A DNA stretch of 64,000 bases from Chlorocebus sabaeus (GCF_047675955.1 NC_132914.1:45656521-45720520); one strand, 5' to 3'. Positions 1-12,738 are shown, counted from the first letter of the stretch. Notes: generated from the letters alone by a model not told the origin. Made by a program: numbers and translations.

Positions 1-106
1 AACCCGGGAGGCAGAGGTTGCAGCGAGGTGAGATTGCACCACTGCACTCCAACCTGGGTGACAGAGTGAGACTCCATCTCAAAAAAGAAAAGAAAAGAAA
101 AGAAAA
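1..106 (+). mobile_element. Alu, 3' end only (cut by window edge)
   Basis: The right-monomer end of a sense Alu: the 'gaggttgcag' region, 'gcaccactgcactcca', 'gacagagtgagactcc', then an A-rich tail with AAAAG units to about 106. The 5' part lies left of the window. The bases just after it resemble a hAT-type element, so the Alu may sit in an older transposon. Confidence 0.93.
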
Positions 107-213
107 GTACAGAAGTTCAGCTCCCACACCAGACCTGCTGAATCAGAATTTTCATGTTAACAAGATCCTGAGGTCATTTGTTTACATGTGAAGGTTTCAG
201 CACTGGTCCGGGT

Positions 214-402
214 GGGGCAGTAGTTCTCAGTCTTCACTGCATATTGGGATCACTTGGGGAGCTTTGAAAAATCCCAATGTTGTGACTGCACCCCAGAACT
301 ATTAAATCAGAATTTTTTTTGGTGAGGGGACCCTGGTCAGTGTTTTTTAAGCCCCCCACGTGATTCCAATTTGTGCCTAAGGTTGAGAACCGCTGCTTTC
401 AG
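214..402. mobile_element. hAT-Charlie type MITE (MER20/MER58-like)
   Basis: The ends are imperfect inverted repeats of the hAT-Charlie type: 'agtagttctcag' on the left and 'ggttgagaaccgctg' on the right. Between them is 'gaatcagaatttt' and a run resembling the 'tgattccaat' end of MER20-class elements. The subfamily is not certain. Confidence 0.65.
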
Positions 403-3254
403 GCTGTGCAGCCAGCCAAGGACACACTCAGATGGTAAGTCCATGTGAGGACCAACAACTCACTTCTCAACCTCTAAATTCACTTGTTGGACCCAGCTAG
501 CTGGGAAGCCAAAGGGACTTATTCATCCTTAGCAAGTGTAAGAATTGGCTAGGGCTTATGTTTGTTTCCAATATCTAAGTGAGATGTTCATTAGTTTTTG
601 ACAAAACATGTCTAAATACCACACCACTGAAGGGTACAGAAGCAGCCTGCATGACTGAAGGCTGGGAAGAGTTGATTCACTTCCTCACTCTGGGACCTGG
701 ATAACCCTGGCATCCCAGAGCAGTCCCAATGAAGGGAGCCATTCTTCCTGTCCAGGGTGGAGGCCACTGTTTTTTCCAATGTCACTTGTCTTCAGCTGCC
801 CTCCTGCAGCTCGGCAAGAATGTGAGGGGCACTGGGGCCAAAGAGAAGAGGTGGGTTTTCCTGAAGAGCGGGAGTCTCTCATCCTGTTGATCTGAACAGG
901 ACATCAGAGGCCCCAGCCACTTTCTAGTGATGAATGACATTTGCAGAGATGAAGCTTCGTCTCTGAGCTGGTAAGGATTTGGGGAAAAGCAGTCTGAAAC
1001 CCGCCTTTCAGGAAACGGGTGCCACGAGCAGCAAGGCTGCCCCAAGGGGTGGAGCTGCAGCCCCATGTGGAACATGGGTTTGAAGCCTCAGTGAGAAATG
1101 TTATCCTTGACTTGGGTGATGGGGAGGTGCAAGTTATTCACTATGGAAATGGGATTCCCTAACTATATGATTATTAGCTAATTTGTCTCATGTCCACAGA
1201 ATGTCCTAATCTTTGTATTCACAGCTGTTCTCATGCATTCATTCTATGGGGGCCTTAGAGGACTCGGTCAAGACAATGGTGCCCTCATGAAGGTTACAAG
1301 AGAGCAAGCCGTGCTGCTTTGCCCATCTTGGGATGAGGCAAGAGGGCGGCACTGGTTGGGTCCCAGGATATCAGGCAGGGCACCTCTGCTGCGCTCCCTT
1401 CCTCCTATGGAGTACCACACTTCTCTCAGATATCCTTAGAAAGCTGTGTTAGCCAGCACGTCGCTGGGCCACAAGCCACATGTGAATGAGGCTCTCCCTG
1501 TCCCCTGACTAGGTCTGAGCACAGTTCCAGGGGAGAAAGAGGGAGGAGGCTCGGGAGCATTGTCCCCCTCCTGTCGCTGGTAGGTGAGCTTGTGTCCAGT
1601 GGAAACAAAGAGAAAGCTGGCCAAATGTTGTTATCTCCCCCAGCTGCCTGGACTCTATTGCCATCCCTTGTCCCCATGAAGACTCCCCGTCACCCCACCC
1701 GCACTATTGTCTGGGCTGTACAATTAGCACTTTGTTAAATGTTCTCTCATTCTTCAGTGGCACCTCATTACTGAGCCATAAAACAACGGGGCCCAGCAGG
1801 TTCCTGGGCGGTCAAATGGTCCAACCCTCTTGACTTAGAGATGCGGAAAATGAGGCCTTGGGGACAATGCTGTGTCCAGCCATAATGGAGCCACAGCAAA
1901 AGGAAGAAGCAGTAATATTGATCCTATATTTATTTAAATGTCTGGTATTTTGTTCATTATAGATTTTTGCATTAATTTTTATTTTTAAAATGTTGCATTA
2001 AACTAGTCTGTATCTTGATGACTGAATTTTTTGGTGCCTCTTAAAGTGTGCATCCTGGGCCTGGCCCTGACAGGGAGAATAGGGAGTTGCCCAAGGTGAC
2101 ACTAGTTTTGATCAAGAGGTTAAAAGAGAGCTTGGGTCTTCCAACTTGTCCACTTCCTTCTTTTCTGTCAGCTTCAAGTACAAAGTCCTGTTTCTCCAAA
2201 CAAGTAGAGAGCTCCAGCAGGCAGGGTGGTGAACTTGTGGAATAATAACACTTTCACGTGGTTATTGCCTAGCCAAAGAAGCAACTGTATTTGAAAATTC
2301 CAGAAACTGCAGATTTATTCCTTAAATAAGGCACTACTGTTGAGATAGTATCAAAATATTGATACTGCAGTGAGATAAGAGATCTAGGGAAAACGTCAAA
2401 ATGTGGACCAGTGCCCCAGCTCAATCCTCTCTCACCTGCACTGCTTTGGAAACCCTTTACTTTCCTTCCAAATCCAGCTGACATCCTTCCAAAGAGTTTT
2501 GTGTCTCTGATCAGGCTTCACTACACTTGTGTTTCTCCCACTCACCTGGTGCTCAGGGCGTAGAACACAGCCCCAGGTACACAGAGGGTGAACAATCTTC
2601 AACAACTGGGCACCAAGGATCCTGCTCCTTTTTCTTTGTAATAGCTGCATGACATGGTCTTCTGTATGGATGTACAAGTTGTCTATTGATGGACTTTCGG
2701 TTGCTTCTTTTTGTTCTCTCTCTGTCTTTCTTGTTCTCTCTTTTCTTGTCTTTTTTGGCCCCCTTTTTCTCCAGGGTTCTCTACTGCAGAGTCATGTAAT
2801 TCCCACACAGTTTTCTCAGAGCAAGTACATGTTCCCTGCCCAACATCAGCGCTGTTGCCATTCACGTCCTGTATCTATGGGGATGACCATGCTCCTTTGG
2901 AGGAAAGGCTTGGAACTTACCAACTTACGGAAACTTATGGAAATCATCATTTGGTATTGAGATTTTGCAGGGAACACACTCCTTAAAAATTTCTGTGAGT
3001 ATGGCTGTTAAGAACCCCATAAAGAGGGAGAAAGGTAGGAAGTGAGTGAAGCGAGGCTCAGCTGCCACCAAGAACTAAGCGGGGTCCACTTTGCGTCTGC
3101 TGCAAAGAGAGGAACGGACATTTGGCCTGTCTCCTCTTCCTTTATTGTGTCATAGTCTTTCCTTTACTCTTCTCTTTTTAAAACAAGAAAATCATAATTT
3201 TAATATTATTTTTAAAATAGACATACATTCACACAATTCAAAATTCCAGTAGTT
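403..3254. other. Intergenic, no gene seen
   Basis: No open frame here looks like a real protein and I see no RNA gene. The stretch near 1800-1870 ('gatgcggaaaatgaggc') resembles the end of a MIR or L2 relic. An AT-rich patch lies at 1915-2000. The rest is unique-looking mammalian DNA without recognisable structure. Confidence 0.6.
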
Positions 3255-3562
3255 GGCCAGACACAGTGGCTCATGCCTGTAATCCCAGCACTTTGGGAGG
3301 CTGAGGCAGGAGGGTTGCTTGAGGCCAGGAGTTCGAGTCAAGCCTGGGTAGCATAGTGCAGACCCCATCTCTACAGAAAAAATTTTAAAATTAGCCGAGT
3401 GTGGTGACACACATCTGTAGTCCCAGCTACTTGGGAGGCTGAGGTGGGAGGATCACTTGAGCCCGGGAGACTGAGGCTGCAGCAAGCTGTCATCACACTC
3501 CTGCACTCCAACCTGGGCAACAGAGTGAGACCCTGTCTCAACAAATAAAATAAATAAATAAA
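3255..3562 (+). mobile_element. Alu (AluJ-like), full length
   Basis: Complete dimeric Alu from 'ggccagacacagtggctc' to an A-rich tail with TAAA units. Diagnostic wording such as 'gaggccaggagttcgag' and 'ctacagaaaaaatttt' suggests an old AluJ. The flanks share 'aaattcca' (3241-3248 and 3561-3568), a likely target-site duplication. Confidence 0.93.
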
Positions 3563-4491
3563 ATTCCAAAGGTACAAAAGGTGAAGTCTCCTCCGCTTCC
3601 ACTCATTCCCCTCCCCATAGGGGACCAATATTACTAGTTCTCAGGTCTCCTTCCAGAGAGATTCCAAGCATATGCAAGCAACTGTGTTTAAAAATCATCC
3701 CTTACTCCCGTCTCAAATGGTAAAAATCACCCCTCTCCTCTCCTGGCGCAAATGGTACTCCACACACTGGTCTACACAGGACTTTTTCACTTTCTGTGTC
3801 CTGGAAAGATTCCACACCCACACGTTTTTGAAGTCCTCATTATTTTAAGATTGCTTAATATTCCATTGTACAGATATACCACAATTTATTTAACCACTCC
3901 CCTTCTGATGGACATTTGGGTTATCTCTAGCCTTTTGCTGAGATAACGCTGTAGTAAATATTTGTGTATATGTCATTTTGCACATGCACATTTATGTGTT
4001 GGATAATTTCCTAGAAGCAGAATTGCTGGGTCAAAATTGAAGTATATTAAAAAAAATTTTACAGATATTGTTAAATTCCCTTTAACACTGCATGCGCCAT
4101 TCCCATCAACAATGTACGCCAATGCCTATTTCACCAAATCTTTGCCAGCTACCACCGTCATGGTTTACAGAGGGAAAATCTCACCACCATAGCCACTCCT
4201 TGTATAGTAATCAGTTATTTTGGTCTTTGCCAATCTGAAAAGTGAAAAATGCTACCTCAGTGTGGTTTTAATTTGTATTTTCTTTCTTTCTTTCTTTCTT
4301 TCTTTGTTTCTTTTTTTTTTTGTATTGGTTTTGTTTCATTTTCTGGGAACTGTTGGTTCATGTGCTTTGCTTGCTTTTCTATTCAACTGTTGTTCTCTTT
4401 CTTATTCGATTTACGTGAGATCTTTATATAGACAACATTACCTCTTGCCTATAATAAGAGTTGCAAGTAATTCTTGATGATTTTCATTTAG

Positions 4492-4493
<2 letters not shown>

Positions 4494-4528
<35 letters not shown>

Positions 4529-4810
4529 AGACAGAGTCTCACTCTTGTTGCCCAGGCTGGATTGTAGTGGCACAATCTCGGCTCACTGCAACCTCCACCT
4601 CCCAGGATCAAGCGAATCTCCTGCCTCTGTCTCCTGAGTAGCTGGGACTACAGGCATGCACCACCATGACCAGCTAATTTTTGTATTTTTAGTAGAGACG
4701 GGGTTTTACCATGTTGGCCAGGCTGGTCTTGAACTCCTGACCTCAAGTGATCTGCCTGCCTCAGCCTCCCAAAGTGCTGGGATTACAGGCATGAGACACT
4801 GTGCCTGGCC
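4494..4810 (-). mobile_element. Alu (AluS-like), full length, inside L1M
   Basis: Starts with a poly-T stretch of about 34 and 'gagacagagtctcactcttg', and ends 'gtgcctggcc', so it is a complete Alu on the minus strand. It interrupts the L1M relic and is therefore younger than it. Confidence 0.95.
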
Positions 4811-5109
4811 TCATTTTGGCTTTTGACTTTGTTTATGATGATTCTTTTTGTTTGCCATGCAAACACTTTTTATTTTTATATGGTCAAATTTATTGTTATT
4901 TTATTTTATGGTTTCTGGTTTCATTCATAGATTTTAATTTTTTTCTCCTGGCTCCTTTGAGTTCTTTTAGGGTTAAATTTTTACATTTAAAATTTGATCC
5001 ACATACAATTGATCTCATTTTAAGGTATGAGATATACATCTGAATTTACTGTTTTTTTTCCCAAATGTCTGTCCAGTTGTGCTAGAACATTTATTGAAAA
5101 GTCTATTTT

Positions 5110-5378
5110 GGCTGGGTGCAGTGGCTCACATGTGTAATCCCAGCACTTTGGAAGCCCAAGGCAGGCAGATGTCTTGAGGTCAGGAGTTCGAGACCAGCCT
5201 GACCAACATGGCGAAACCCTGTCTCTACTAAAAATACAAAAATTAGCCCGGCATGGAGGCACGCGCCTGTAATCCCAGCTACCTGGGAGGCTGAGCCATG
5301 AGAATTGCTTGAACCCAGGAGGCAGAGGTCGTGGTGAGCCGAGATCATTCCCCTGCACTTGAGCCTGGGAGACAGCAA
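5110..5378 (+). mobile_element. Alu, tail-less, inside L1M
   Basis: Runs from 'ggctgggtgcagtggctcac' to 'gagcctgggagacagcaa', where it stops without a poly-A tail. The flanks share 'gaaaagtctat' (5096-5106 and 5379-5389), so the truncated 3' end belonged to the inserted copy or has since been eroded. Confidence 0.92.
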
Positions 5379-5389
5379 GAAAAGTCTAT

Positions 5390-8197
5390 CTTTCCTAACT
5401 GGTTGAAATGCCATCCTTGATCTACTATAAATTCCAGAGTTTGTCTGCGCCCATCTCAGTACTTCTGTGTCCCCTGTCGTGTGTATCCAAGCACCAGCAC
5501 CACAGTCCCTTTTTTTTTTTTTTTTGGCTCCATGCAACTTGACTACAGGTCCCTAGGTCTGCAGACATGGAGATTTGCTGATCCCAAGGTGGGATGAGGA
5601 GGTAGGGGAAATAGCAAAAGAGTTGGATATTAAGAGCAGAAAGCTTCTGGGCTCTCTCCAAATAACCTCTAGCATCTAAAACGGCTTTGCTCCTATACAT
5701 TCTCTCAAAATAAAACAAAAAGAGAACAAAGAAGTCCGTTTCCTTATTAAACAGCTATTTGTCGAGCCTGAGAGAGCTCCCTAGTCTAACCCTGTACCTG
5801 CTGCTGACCCTCTCCTGGAGTACCTTCTAAGATTGTTTCAGGAGCTTAAGAAGGCCCTAAGTGTGGCTTTGATCGCCATTTTGGAAATGCTTCCCTCACT
5901 GGCTCCCTGGGCTCCAAGCCCAGTACTTGACAGTTGCCTGTAAACTGAGCAGGTCTTTATCTCAAAGACATTACAATGGACCCTAAACAAACACATTAAC
6001 AACCACTCAGAGACCTAACTAACGCTGGCCAATAAACAAACCACCAGAAAAGCTTAGTCAGAAAAGGTTCCTCCTTCCTGCAGCCCCTGAGGGCAGATCC
6101 CGGAGTCCCTGCTTCCTCAGCCTGCAGGCTGCTTGCTGCTTTCCAAGGGCTCCCCAGCCCTCCCGGCAGGAATGTAATCATCTGCCCTGAGTGCCCTGCC
6201 TCGTCTCACCTTTACCTACAATAACCCAGCATGGTCGCAGTGCACTCAGTGCATACCTATTGCAAATAAAACAAGAAAGTAAATCTCCTTCAAAGGAACA
6301 GCTAATAGCTCCAGGCTACCAAAAGAAATGTGTTCCATGGGAGCTAGTGATTATCCTATATACCAAGGTTTTAAATTTAAGGTCTTTGGATGAGCTTCGG
6401 GGGTTCCCTGAACCCCTACAATGATTTGCAAAATGTATATGTAGACTTAAGAAGGGCATTTTTTCCCTAAGATATGGGGAAGGAGATCCCCTGTATCATC
6501 AGAGTTCAATATCAAATATTTTTAAAATCTAGATATTTATGGATGAAAGGATATGATGTCTAGAATTTGTTTCAAAACATTTCAGTTGGAGGACAAAGAG
6601 TGGGTGAAGTAGGTGCAGTTATGGATTAAACAAGATTGGCCATTAGTTGATAGTTATTAAAGCTAGTGATGAGTGCTTGGGAATTTATATTATTCTGTCA
6701 TGAAAGAAGTGGAAGGAAGGAAGAAGAAAGGGAGGGAGGGAGGGAGGAAACCTTTGCTACAGACTACACTAAAAGAACCAGACCATAGTATACATCTGCT
6801 ATTCTCATAGTTCTAGCTTTATAGGAACAACGGCCCAGTGGCTTGCCTGATCAGAATTTGAAAGCCTGGAAAATTTGAGGGTGCAGAGCCGTGTTCTTCT
6901 CACTCTCACCCCTGCTCTCTATCCTCAGCATCACCCAGAGGGAGGGACCAGAATCCCTGAGGCCATCTTGGTTCATCTGCACCATCTCTCCTACACCTCT
7001 TCACCCCTCCCCTCCCCACTTCACTCCAGGCTGCAATGGGGCAAAGAGGTGGTCATCCAAGGCCCTGGCTCTCCATCCAGACCCCAGACAGGTAGAGCCC
7101 CTATTGCCTGAGCAAGCTCGCGCAGGAGGGAGCTGGGGTTGCACTATTTGGATGTTCTTGGAGTAGAAAATTCACAAATTCCAAGTTCTGCTCCCAAAGC
7201 AAACCTCCCCAGCCCAGGTGGCTGCATCCTTCTCCTCCCCTCCACCCAGTTCCCTGGGTCGCCAAGCGGAGGCTTTGAAAACCAGCTTGTGTTTGGTTTG
7301 TGAAAGCACCAATGTTTGCAAAGTTTGCCCAGCAGAGAAGGAGCATATTTTCTCCCTTCCAAATGCAAACTCAAAAGATGCTCCACAGTTTTTCTTCAGA
7401 CTTTCCACAGGAAACATAAATAAGAAAGAAAAATGACTTTAGGTGCTGAGACCTGAAATGGAATTTCAACCCTGAAGGAACTACCTGTAACAAGCATTCT
7501 CTGTCCTTCAGTGAAGGCTTCGAGAGCCTGGGTGCACGTTCCTTTCCTCTGAGCAGCCTTCACAGACGAGGCAAGGGGAGGAGCTGAACCAGTTCTTAGG
7601 TCTGACTCCCAGCTAGGTCTTCAGTCCCACACAATGAATGGCTGGTGATTGGCACAGCAGCTGAGATTCCCTGGCTACAGTGTTCTTTTATATATTTCTT
7701 GATTGTGTTAGGGTAGAACAAATGAGAGTGCTCCAACCCGAGAGTGCTTGCAGCCACACTGCAAGCCAGATGCACAATCAGAGTGTGAAGTGTGGACACG
7801 CCCCCCTGGAACCTGAGGCCACAATTTGCCATCTGCTCTGCCCTTGTCACCATCTCGGAAGAAGGACATCCCTGATCTGTGGCCTCTGTCCTCATGGATC
7901 TCATAATTATCAGACAAACACAACCGAAGAGAGGCTGGAAGGCAGTGCTTCAGCATCACACATATATGCATTGGTGATCCAGAGTTCTGAATAATCTTAA
8001 TGGACAGATAATTGGAGCACTTCTTGCTCACAGCTTAGAGCCACCAAATGACTGTTTCCAGGTTAGGAGTTTGTAGAATATTTACACACCCATGGAACCC
8101 TACAAAAGGCTCCAGACCCAAGAAATACAGGGTTGAAGTCAAGGGTTGAGTGTTTATACTTCAAGGTCACCATTTCTGTCTCCTGACATCTGAGAAC
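5390..8197. other. Intergenic, no gene seen
   Basis: No supportable gene. A T-run lies at 5511-5525. A purine-rich (GGAA/GGGA) microsatellite occupies 6714-6748. The segment 7240-7340 has several TGTTTG/TTTGC words reported separately as a weak regulatory lead. I recognise no transposon in most of this stretch. Confidence 0.6.
6714..6748 (+). repeat. GGAA/GGGA purine microsatellite
   Basis: A short all-purine tract of GGAA units changing to GGGA units on the plus strand. Confidence 0.85.
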
Positions 8198-8514
8198 TCT
8201 TCTTCTTCTTCTTCTCCTCCTCCTCCTCCTTCTTCTTCTTCTTATTCTTCCTCCTCCTCCTCCTCCTTCTCCTCCCTCTCCCTCTCCCTCTCCTTCTCCT
8301 TCTCCTTTTCTTCTTCTCCTCCTCCTCCTTCTCCTCCTCCTCCTCCTCCCCTCCTCCTCCTCCTCCTCCTCCTCCTCCTCCTCCTCCTCCTCCTCCTCCT
8401 CCTCCTCTCTTCTTCTTCTTCTTCTTCTTCTTCTTCTTCTTCTTCTTCTTCTTCTTCTTCTTCTTCTTCTTCTTCTTCTTCTTCTTGTTCTTCTTCTTCT
8501 TCTCTTCTTCTTTT
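8198..8514 (+). repeat. 317-bp (TTC)n/(TCC)n pyrimidine microsatellite
   Basis: Almost pure pyrimidine on the plus strand. Blocks of TTC, TCC, (CTCCCT)-like units, a long TCC block (about 8340-8405) and a long TTC block (about 8407-8510) follow each other, with a handful of purine interruptions. It abuts the tail side of the minus-strand Alu at 8512-8796, so it probably grew from that Alu's poly-A tail. The long open frames here (poly-Ser, poly-Leu, poly-Glu or poly-Arg) are repeat artefacts. Confidence 0.95.
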
Positions 8515-8796
8515 GAGAGAGAGTCTCACCATGTCGTCCAGGCTGGAGTGCAGTGGCATGATCTTGGCTCACTGTAACCTCTACTTCCCGGGTTCAAGTG
8601 ATTCTGTTGCCTCAGCCTCCTGAGTAGCTGGGATTACAGGCACCCGCCACCACACCTGGCAAATTTTGTATTTTTGGTAGAGACGGGGTTTCACCATGTT
8701 GACCAGGCTGGTCTCGAACTCCTGGTCTCAAGTGATCTGCCCACCTCAGCCTCCCAAAGTGCTGGGATTACAGGCCTGAGCCACCGCACCTCGCCC
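8512..8796 (-). mobile_element. Alu (AluS-like), full length
   Basis: Runs from 'ttttgagagagagtctcacc' through the right and left monomers to 'ccaccgcacctcgccc'. Minus-strand orientation; the microsatellite occupies the tail position. Confidence 0.95.
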
Positions 8797-10844
8797 AAGA
8801 ACCTTTCTTCTTAAGATGTTTTCCTTTCCCATAGCATTCTATCTTTGGATAGGCCCAATAAGGCCATTGAGCATCTGCCCTTTTTACAAAACATATTATC
8901 AATCCTTACAGCCCATATGTTTAGTGAAAAGTCAACTAAACAAAGCAAGGGACTCCACTAGAAGGTGCTTGTGAGAAGTTTACTCTTCCATCTAGGACTT
9001 CACTTTGATGTGCCAAATTCTGAGAAAGGGTATCTGAATGTGTTTATCTGAAGCCAGGGCCAATAACCCAAATGGCTTTCAAATGGCTACAGAGGTTTCT
9101 CAGCATTCGATTAATCAGTCCCATCACAGACAAGTCAACTGACCTGCAGACCCATGTGCTGTACTCATGCGTGTTGCTGGTTCTGGCAGGGGTGATCTGG
9201 GAGGAGGTATTTCCCGGAGGTGTTTCTGAAGGGAGAGGCACTAGCTGAAGTTGGCTCTGAGATGCAATACGGATGAGGAAAGGGAAGGTGGAGTGCTGAT
9301 GCTGACAAGGGGAGGAAGAGGAGGGGTAGAGGTTACCAGTGCTCAGAGCATGGGTTTTGGAGGCACACAGATCTGTGCCCAAAGGGCTATCGATGCTCTT
9401 CCACTTCATTGCTGAGCAACCTGATGTGTTCATAAGTTCCCTGATACGTAAAAGTGGCACAATACTCACATATACCTGATAAAGTGCCTGCAAGCACTAA
9501 GACAAAATGTAGAGAGAGCTTAGTGCAGTGCCGGACTCAGTCAACAAACAGCAAATGGAAGCTGTTCTCATTACAGTAAAAAGGAAGACAGAGGAGGACA
9601 AAGGGAAGACGGGGAGGGGGTGCCGTGGGAGGCTGTGGGTGGGGTGCAGAGGCCAACACTGCAGACAGCAGCCCCTCACCCAGCTCCATTTCGGGGCACC
9701 TGGGACAACACAGCTCTCAGTCCAGACAGGCTGCTCAGATGTTTATTAAGAAACCACCCATAAAAGTTATTGGAAACTTTACATTTGCAGCACGGTCTCT
9801 GCACACTGCTGAGCTGCCACAGCTCTCAACAAGGCCTCATTCATGGCCCCAGGCAGCTCACTTGCCTGCCCCCACTCCCTGGGTCTCAAGCCCACCAGGG
9901 TGCCCCCCAGCCCCCGCCCCCAGCCCAAGCCCGGCCTCCTTCCCTCCCTTGGCTCTGAGTGATTTTCTGATTTGCCTTTTCCAAGTGTGAAATCTTTGAA
10001 TGAAGTCACTTCAACTGGAGAGCAACATCACAAGGCAATGTTTCCTAAGTGCAAAGGTCCCTGGGTGATTTTAGGTAGAACTTGGATGAAAGTTTTGCAT
10101 TCTAATAGTGTTATATATAGTATCTATATTTTAATGTACATGTGTATGTATTTTGGCAGAGACCAAACCTGTAAAATATATTTATTTTAATAAGTATTGG
10201 AGGAAAAGGTAGAATATCAATCCCATGTTACAGAGTTTTCATTTCAAATAAACTTGAGTAAAGTAAAAGAGAATGAGAAAGTTGACTTAAGGAAACCATA
10301 AAAACAGTCATAGTCTAGGTGACCCTCAGATCCGGCAAATCCATCCAGGAACGCTGCATGTGATCTCAGCCCTCACCTAGAGCTGTCTGGACACAGCAGT
10401 CTGATGCACACAATTCTGATCTACACAGGGAGGTCCTGCCCCAGGCTGGTCAGAGAGAGGACCTGCTCCTTATCCAGAGAGCTCTAGTGACTTGTCCCGG
10501 CTCCCTCGGTCATGGTTCTGCCTGTCCCTCACCAGTCTGCACTCGGCCAGACTTGTTCTACTGAAACACTGTCTACAGGCATGGGGCAGCTCCTCAGACC
10601 AGCACCCAAGGCCCTTCTCATCCGGCTTTCCTGTCTCTGTCCCTGGTTGGCCTCTCCACCAGGCCCAGTGTACTCAGGGCCAGGACGGCATGGCTCTTCC
10701 CTTTGGTTTCCCCTCTGCTTAGACTGCTCTGCTGACACGAATCGCCCCCTGGCCTCTGACTTGTTCTTACTCCCCCACCTTCCCCCAGGCTCCCAAACCT
10801 CCCCCTCGCTGCAAGTGGGACAGCTAGTACAGCATCATGCTCGA

Positions 10845-11020
10845 GTTCAGGCTTGAGTTCTAATCTTACAACGACGGCTTGACAGCTGTGTGTGCTTAAG
10901 CCTATTGCTTAACCTCTCTGTTACTCAGTTGCCTCATCTGTTATGGGGGCAATGGCAGCAACATCTTCCTCCTCCCAGGTTTGTTGGGAGAACTGAATGA
11001 AAAGACAGTACCAGATTCAC
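10845..11020 (+). mobile_element. MIR SINE
   Basis: Typical MIR core and 3' wording: 'cttaacctctctgttactca', 'gttgcctcatctgttatggg' and a final 'tgttgggagaactgaatga' segment. Confidence 0.85.
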
Positions 11021-12059
11021 AGTAACAGCAAGTACACTGCATGGCTGTGCCTTCGTTAGAGTTTAGTTCTTGCCGAGAGCAGCCTTTCAGCACTCATTGT
11101 CCAGGGAGTAGGTGCTAGATAGGTATCTGTTGGCTGATTACGGATGTGTTTTCTACATACGATCTCTTGATCCCTGAGCCTGAGAGCTGAGTTTCTTTTC
11201 TGGATCTAACAACCCTGTGGAAACTTGGAGAGCACTTATTCCTGGCCTATCGCACAGCCGTCTCTTCTTTGGAAGGTCTGGTCTCCAGGGCTCTTCGTGG
11301 AGCTTGTCTTCCTCCGTCAAGTTTGGCCTAGGAGATGGAATCCTCCAGAAGCAGGCCTTGCTGGGGATGCACATAGACCTTCCCCAGCACAGAGAGGACA
11401 GTGCCTGGGGACACTCAAGGCCATCTTCTCTGAAGCCCACCCATGTGGGCAGACTAGAGAGAAGCCACTAGCACACACCCAGAGTCCCTTGTGCCAGGCA
11501 CCAAGCTAGGTGCACCCTACAAGGCCCAGGCCCTAGTCCTTCAGCCCTTGCTCAGGTGGCTACCAAGACAGCTCCAGAGCTTGGGGGTTGAGGCGAGTTC
11601 TCCAGCTGTCAGCCTGTGGCCACCCTGGAGCATGCTCAGAGGGAAACTGCCTTCCCTCGCCCCAGGCCTCAGACTTTTCTGAAAGAAATGTTGTGTTGCC
11701 TTGGCCCTCCCGCTTTGCCACATCCCCTTCCTCCCACAAAGCCCGGGGCCCAGGCTACAGTCCAGCAGTACCTCTGTGAGCAGACTTCCAGTGACACATG
11801 GCTTTGTCAGAAACCTCATTAGCAGAGACAGAAAGGCGAGAGGCAGCTCAGAGAGGCATTCCAGGTGTCAGTTAAGAGGGGCCGCAGGAGGAAAAGGCCA
11901 TTAAACCACAACTAAGGTCAGCCCCCGGTAGAATGAGAAAACAATAAACTGAGACCTTGGAGAGTGGTGGGAAGGTAACTGGGGAGTTGAGGGGGGTACC
12001 CCTGACTCAGGCTGGGGAGGGCCACCAGCTTGTCTTGCCTGATGCTGGGAGTCCCAGAG

Positions 12060-12180
12060 GCTGTTCTGTGTAAACTCCTGGAGGACAGGGTCTGGGCCCC
12101 AAGAGACTCTGAACCCCGCTCCCAGCACACGCTCAGCACACCACAGGCACTCGGCGCGCACCTGATGAATGAGTGGAGAC
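12060..12180 (+). mobile_element. L2 3' end relic
   Basis: Resembles the L2 3' terminus: 'actcctggaggacagggtct', 'agcacacgctcagcacacc', 'gcactcggcgcg...tgaatgag', the degraded form of the 'tagtaggtgctcaataaa' end. Confidence 0.65.
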
Positions 12181-12441
12181 TGAGCCTGGCGCGCAGGAGG
12201 AGGCTGGAGTGTTTGTCATGCATTAGGGGCTGGGCTCGGCACCGCTTGTCTGCAAACTCTTAGTACCCCAAGACGTATTATTAGCTCCCTTTTAAATCTA
12301 AGGAAATGTAGACACTAGAATGTGTTATTTTGGGGCTCCCCAGATTCTGGGAATTCACTAGAACTCTACCTATTGATACTTGGAACTTCTGAAACAGACA
12401 CATTCCTTCATTCCAGAATTAGTCATAAAAAGGCTGAATGA

Positions 12442-12738
12442 GGCCAGAAGTGGTGGCTCATGCCTGTAATCCTAGCACTTTGGGAAGCTGAGGCAAGCGG
12501 ATCACGAGGTCAAGAGATGGAGACCATCATGGGCAACATGGTGAAAGCCCATCTCTACTAAAAATACAAAAATTAGCTGGGCATGGTGGCGCGCGCCTGT
12601 AGTCTCAGCTACTCATGAGGCTGAGGCAGGAGAATTGCTTGAACCCGGGAGGCAGAGGCTGCGGCCAGCTGAGATCGCACCACTGCACTCCAGCCTGGTG
12701 ACAGAGTGAGACTCCATCTCAAAAGAAAAAGAAAAAAA
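12442..12738 (+). mobile_element. Alu (AluS/Y-like), full length
   Basis: From 'ggccagaagtggtggctcat' to an A-rich tail. Flanks share an imperfect duplication 'aaaaggctgaatg' / 'aaaaggccgaatg' (12428-12440 and 12736-12748). 'gatcacgaggtcaagag' is of the younger Alu type. Confidence 0.94.

Larger units (their letters stand above)
3640..5440 (-). mobile_element. Old LINE-1 (L1M) fragment, antisense, split by two Alus
   Basis: The T-rich plus strand reads as the complement of an old mammalian L1: 'ccattgtacagatatacca', 'atttgggttatctctagcc', 'cagaattgctgggtc' and 'gtggttttaatttgtatttt' are familiar L1M strings. Two Alus (4494-4810, 5110-5378) interrupt it. No open reading frame remains. The outer limits are approximate. 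Confidence 0.75.
8797..12441. other. Intergenic, no gene seen
   Basis: Mostly unique sequence. A MIR lies at 10845-11020 and an L2 3' end at 12060-12180. Open frames at 9044-9493 (minus) and 9625-9990 (plus) have no recognisable domain, and the second is low-complexity Pro/Ser from C-rich DNA. GC content is higher than in the SENP1 introns. No promoter or RNA gene could be supported. Confidence 0.6.

Noticed and set aside
8063..8623. Long Ser/Leu-, Arg- and Glu-rich open frames
   Set aside because: They are translations of the TTC/TCC microsatellite in several frames and end in Alu sequence.
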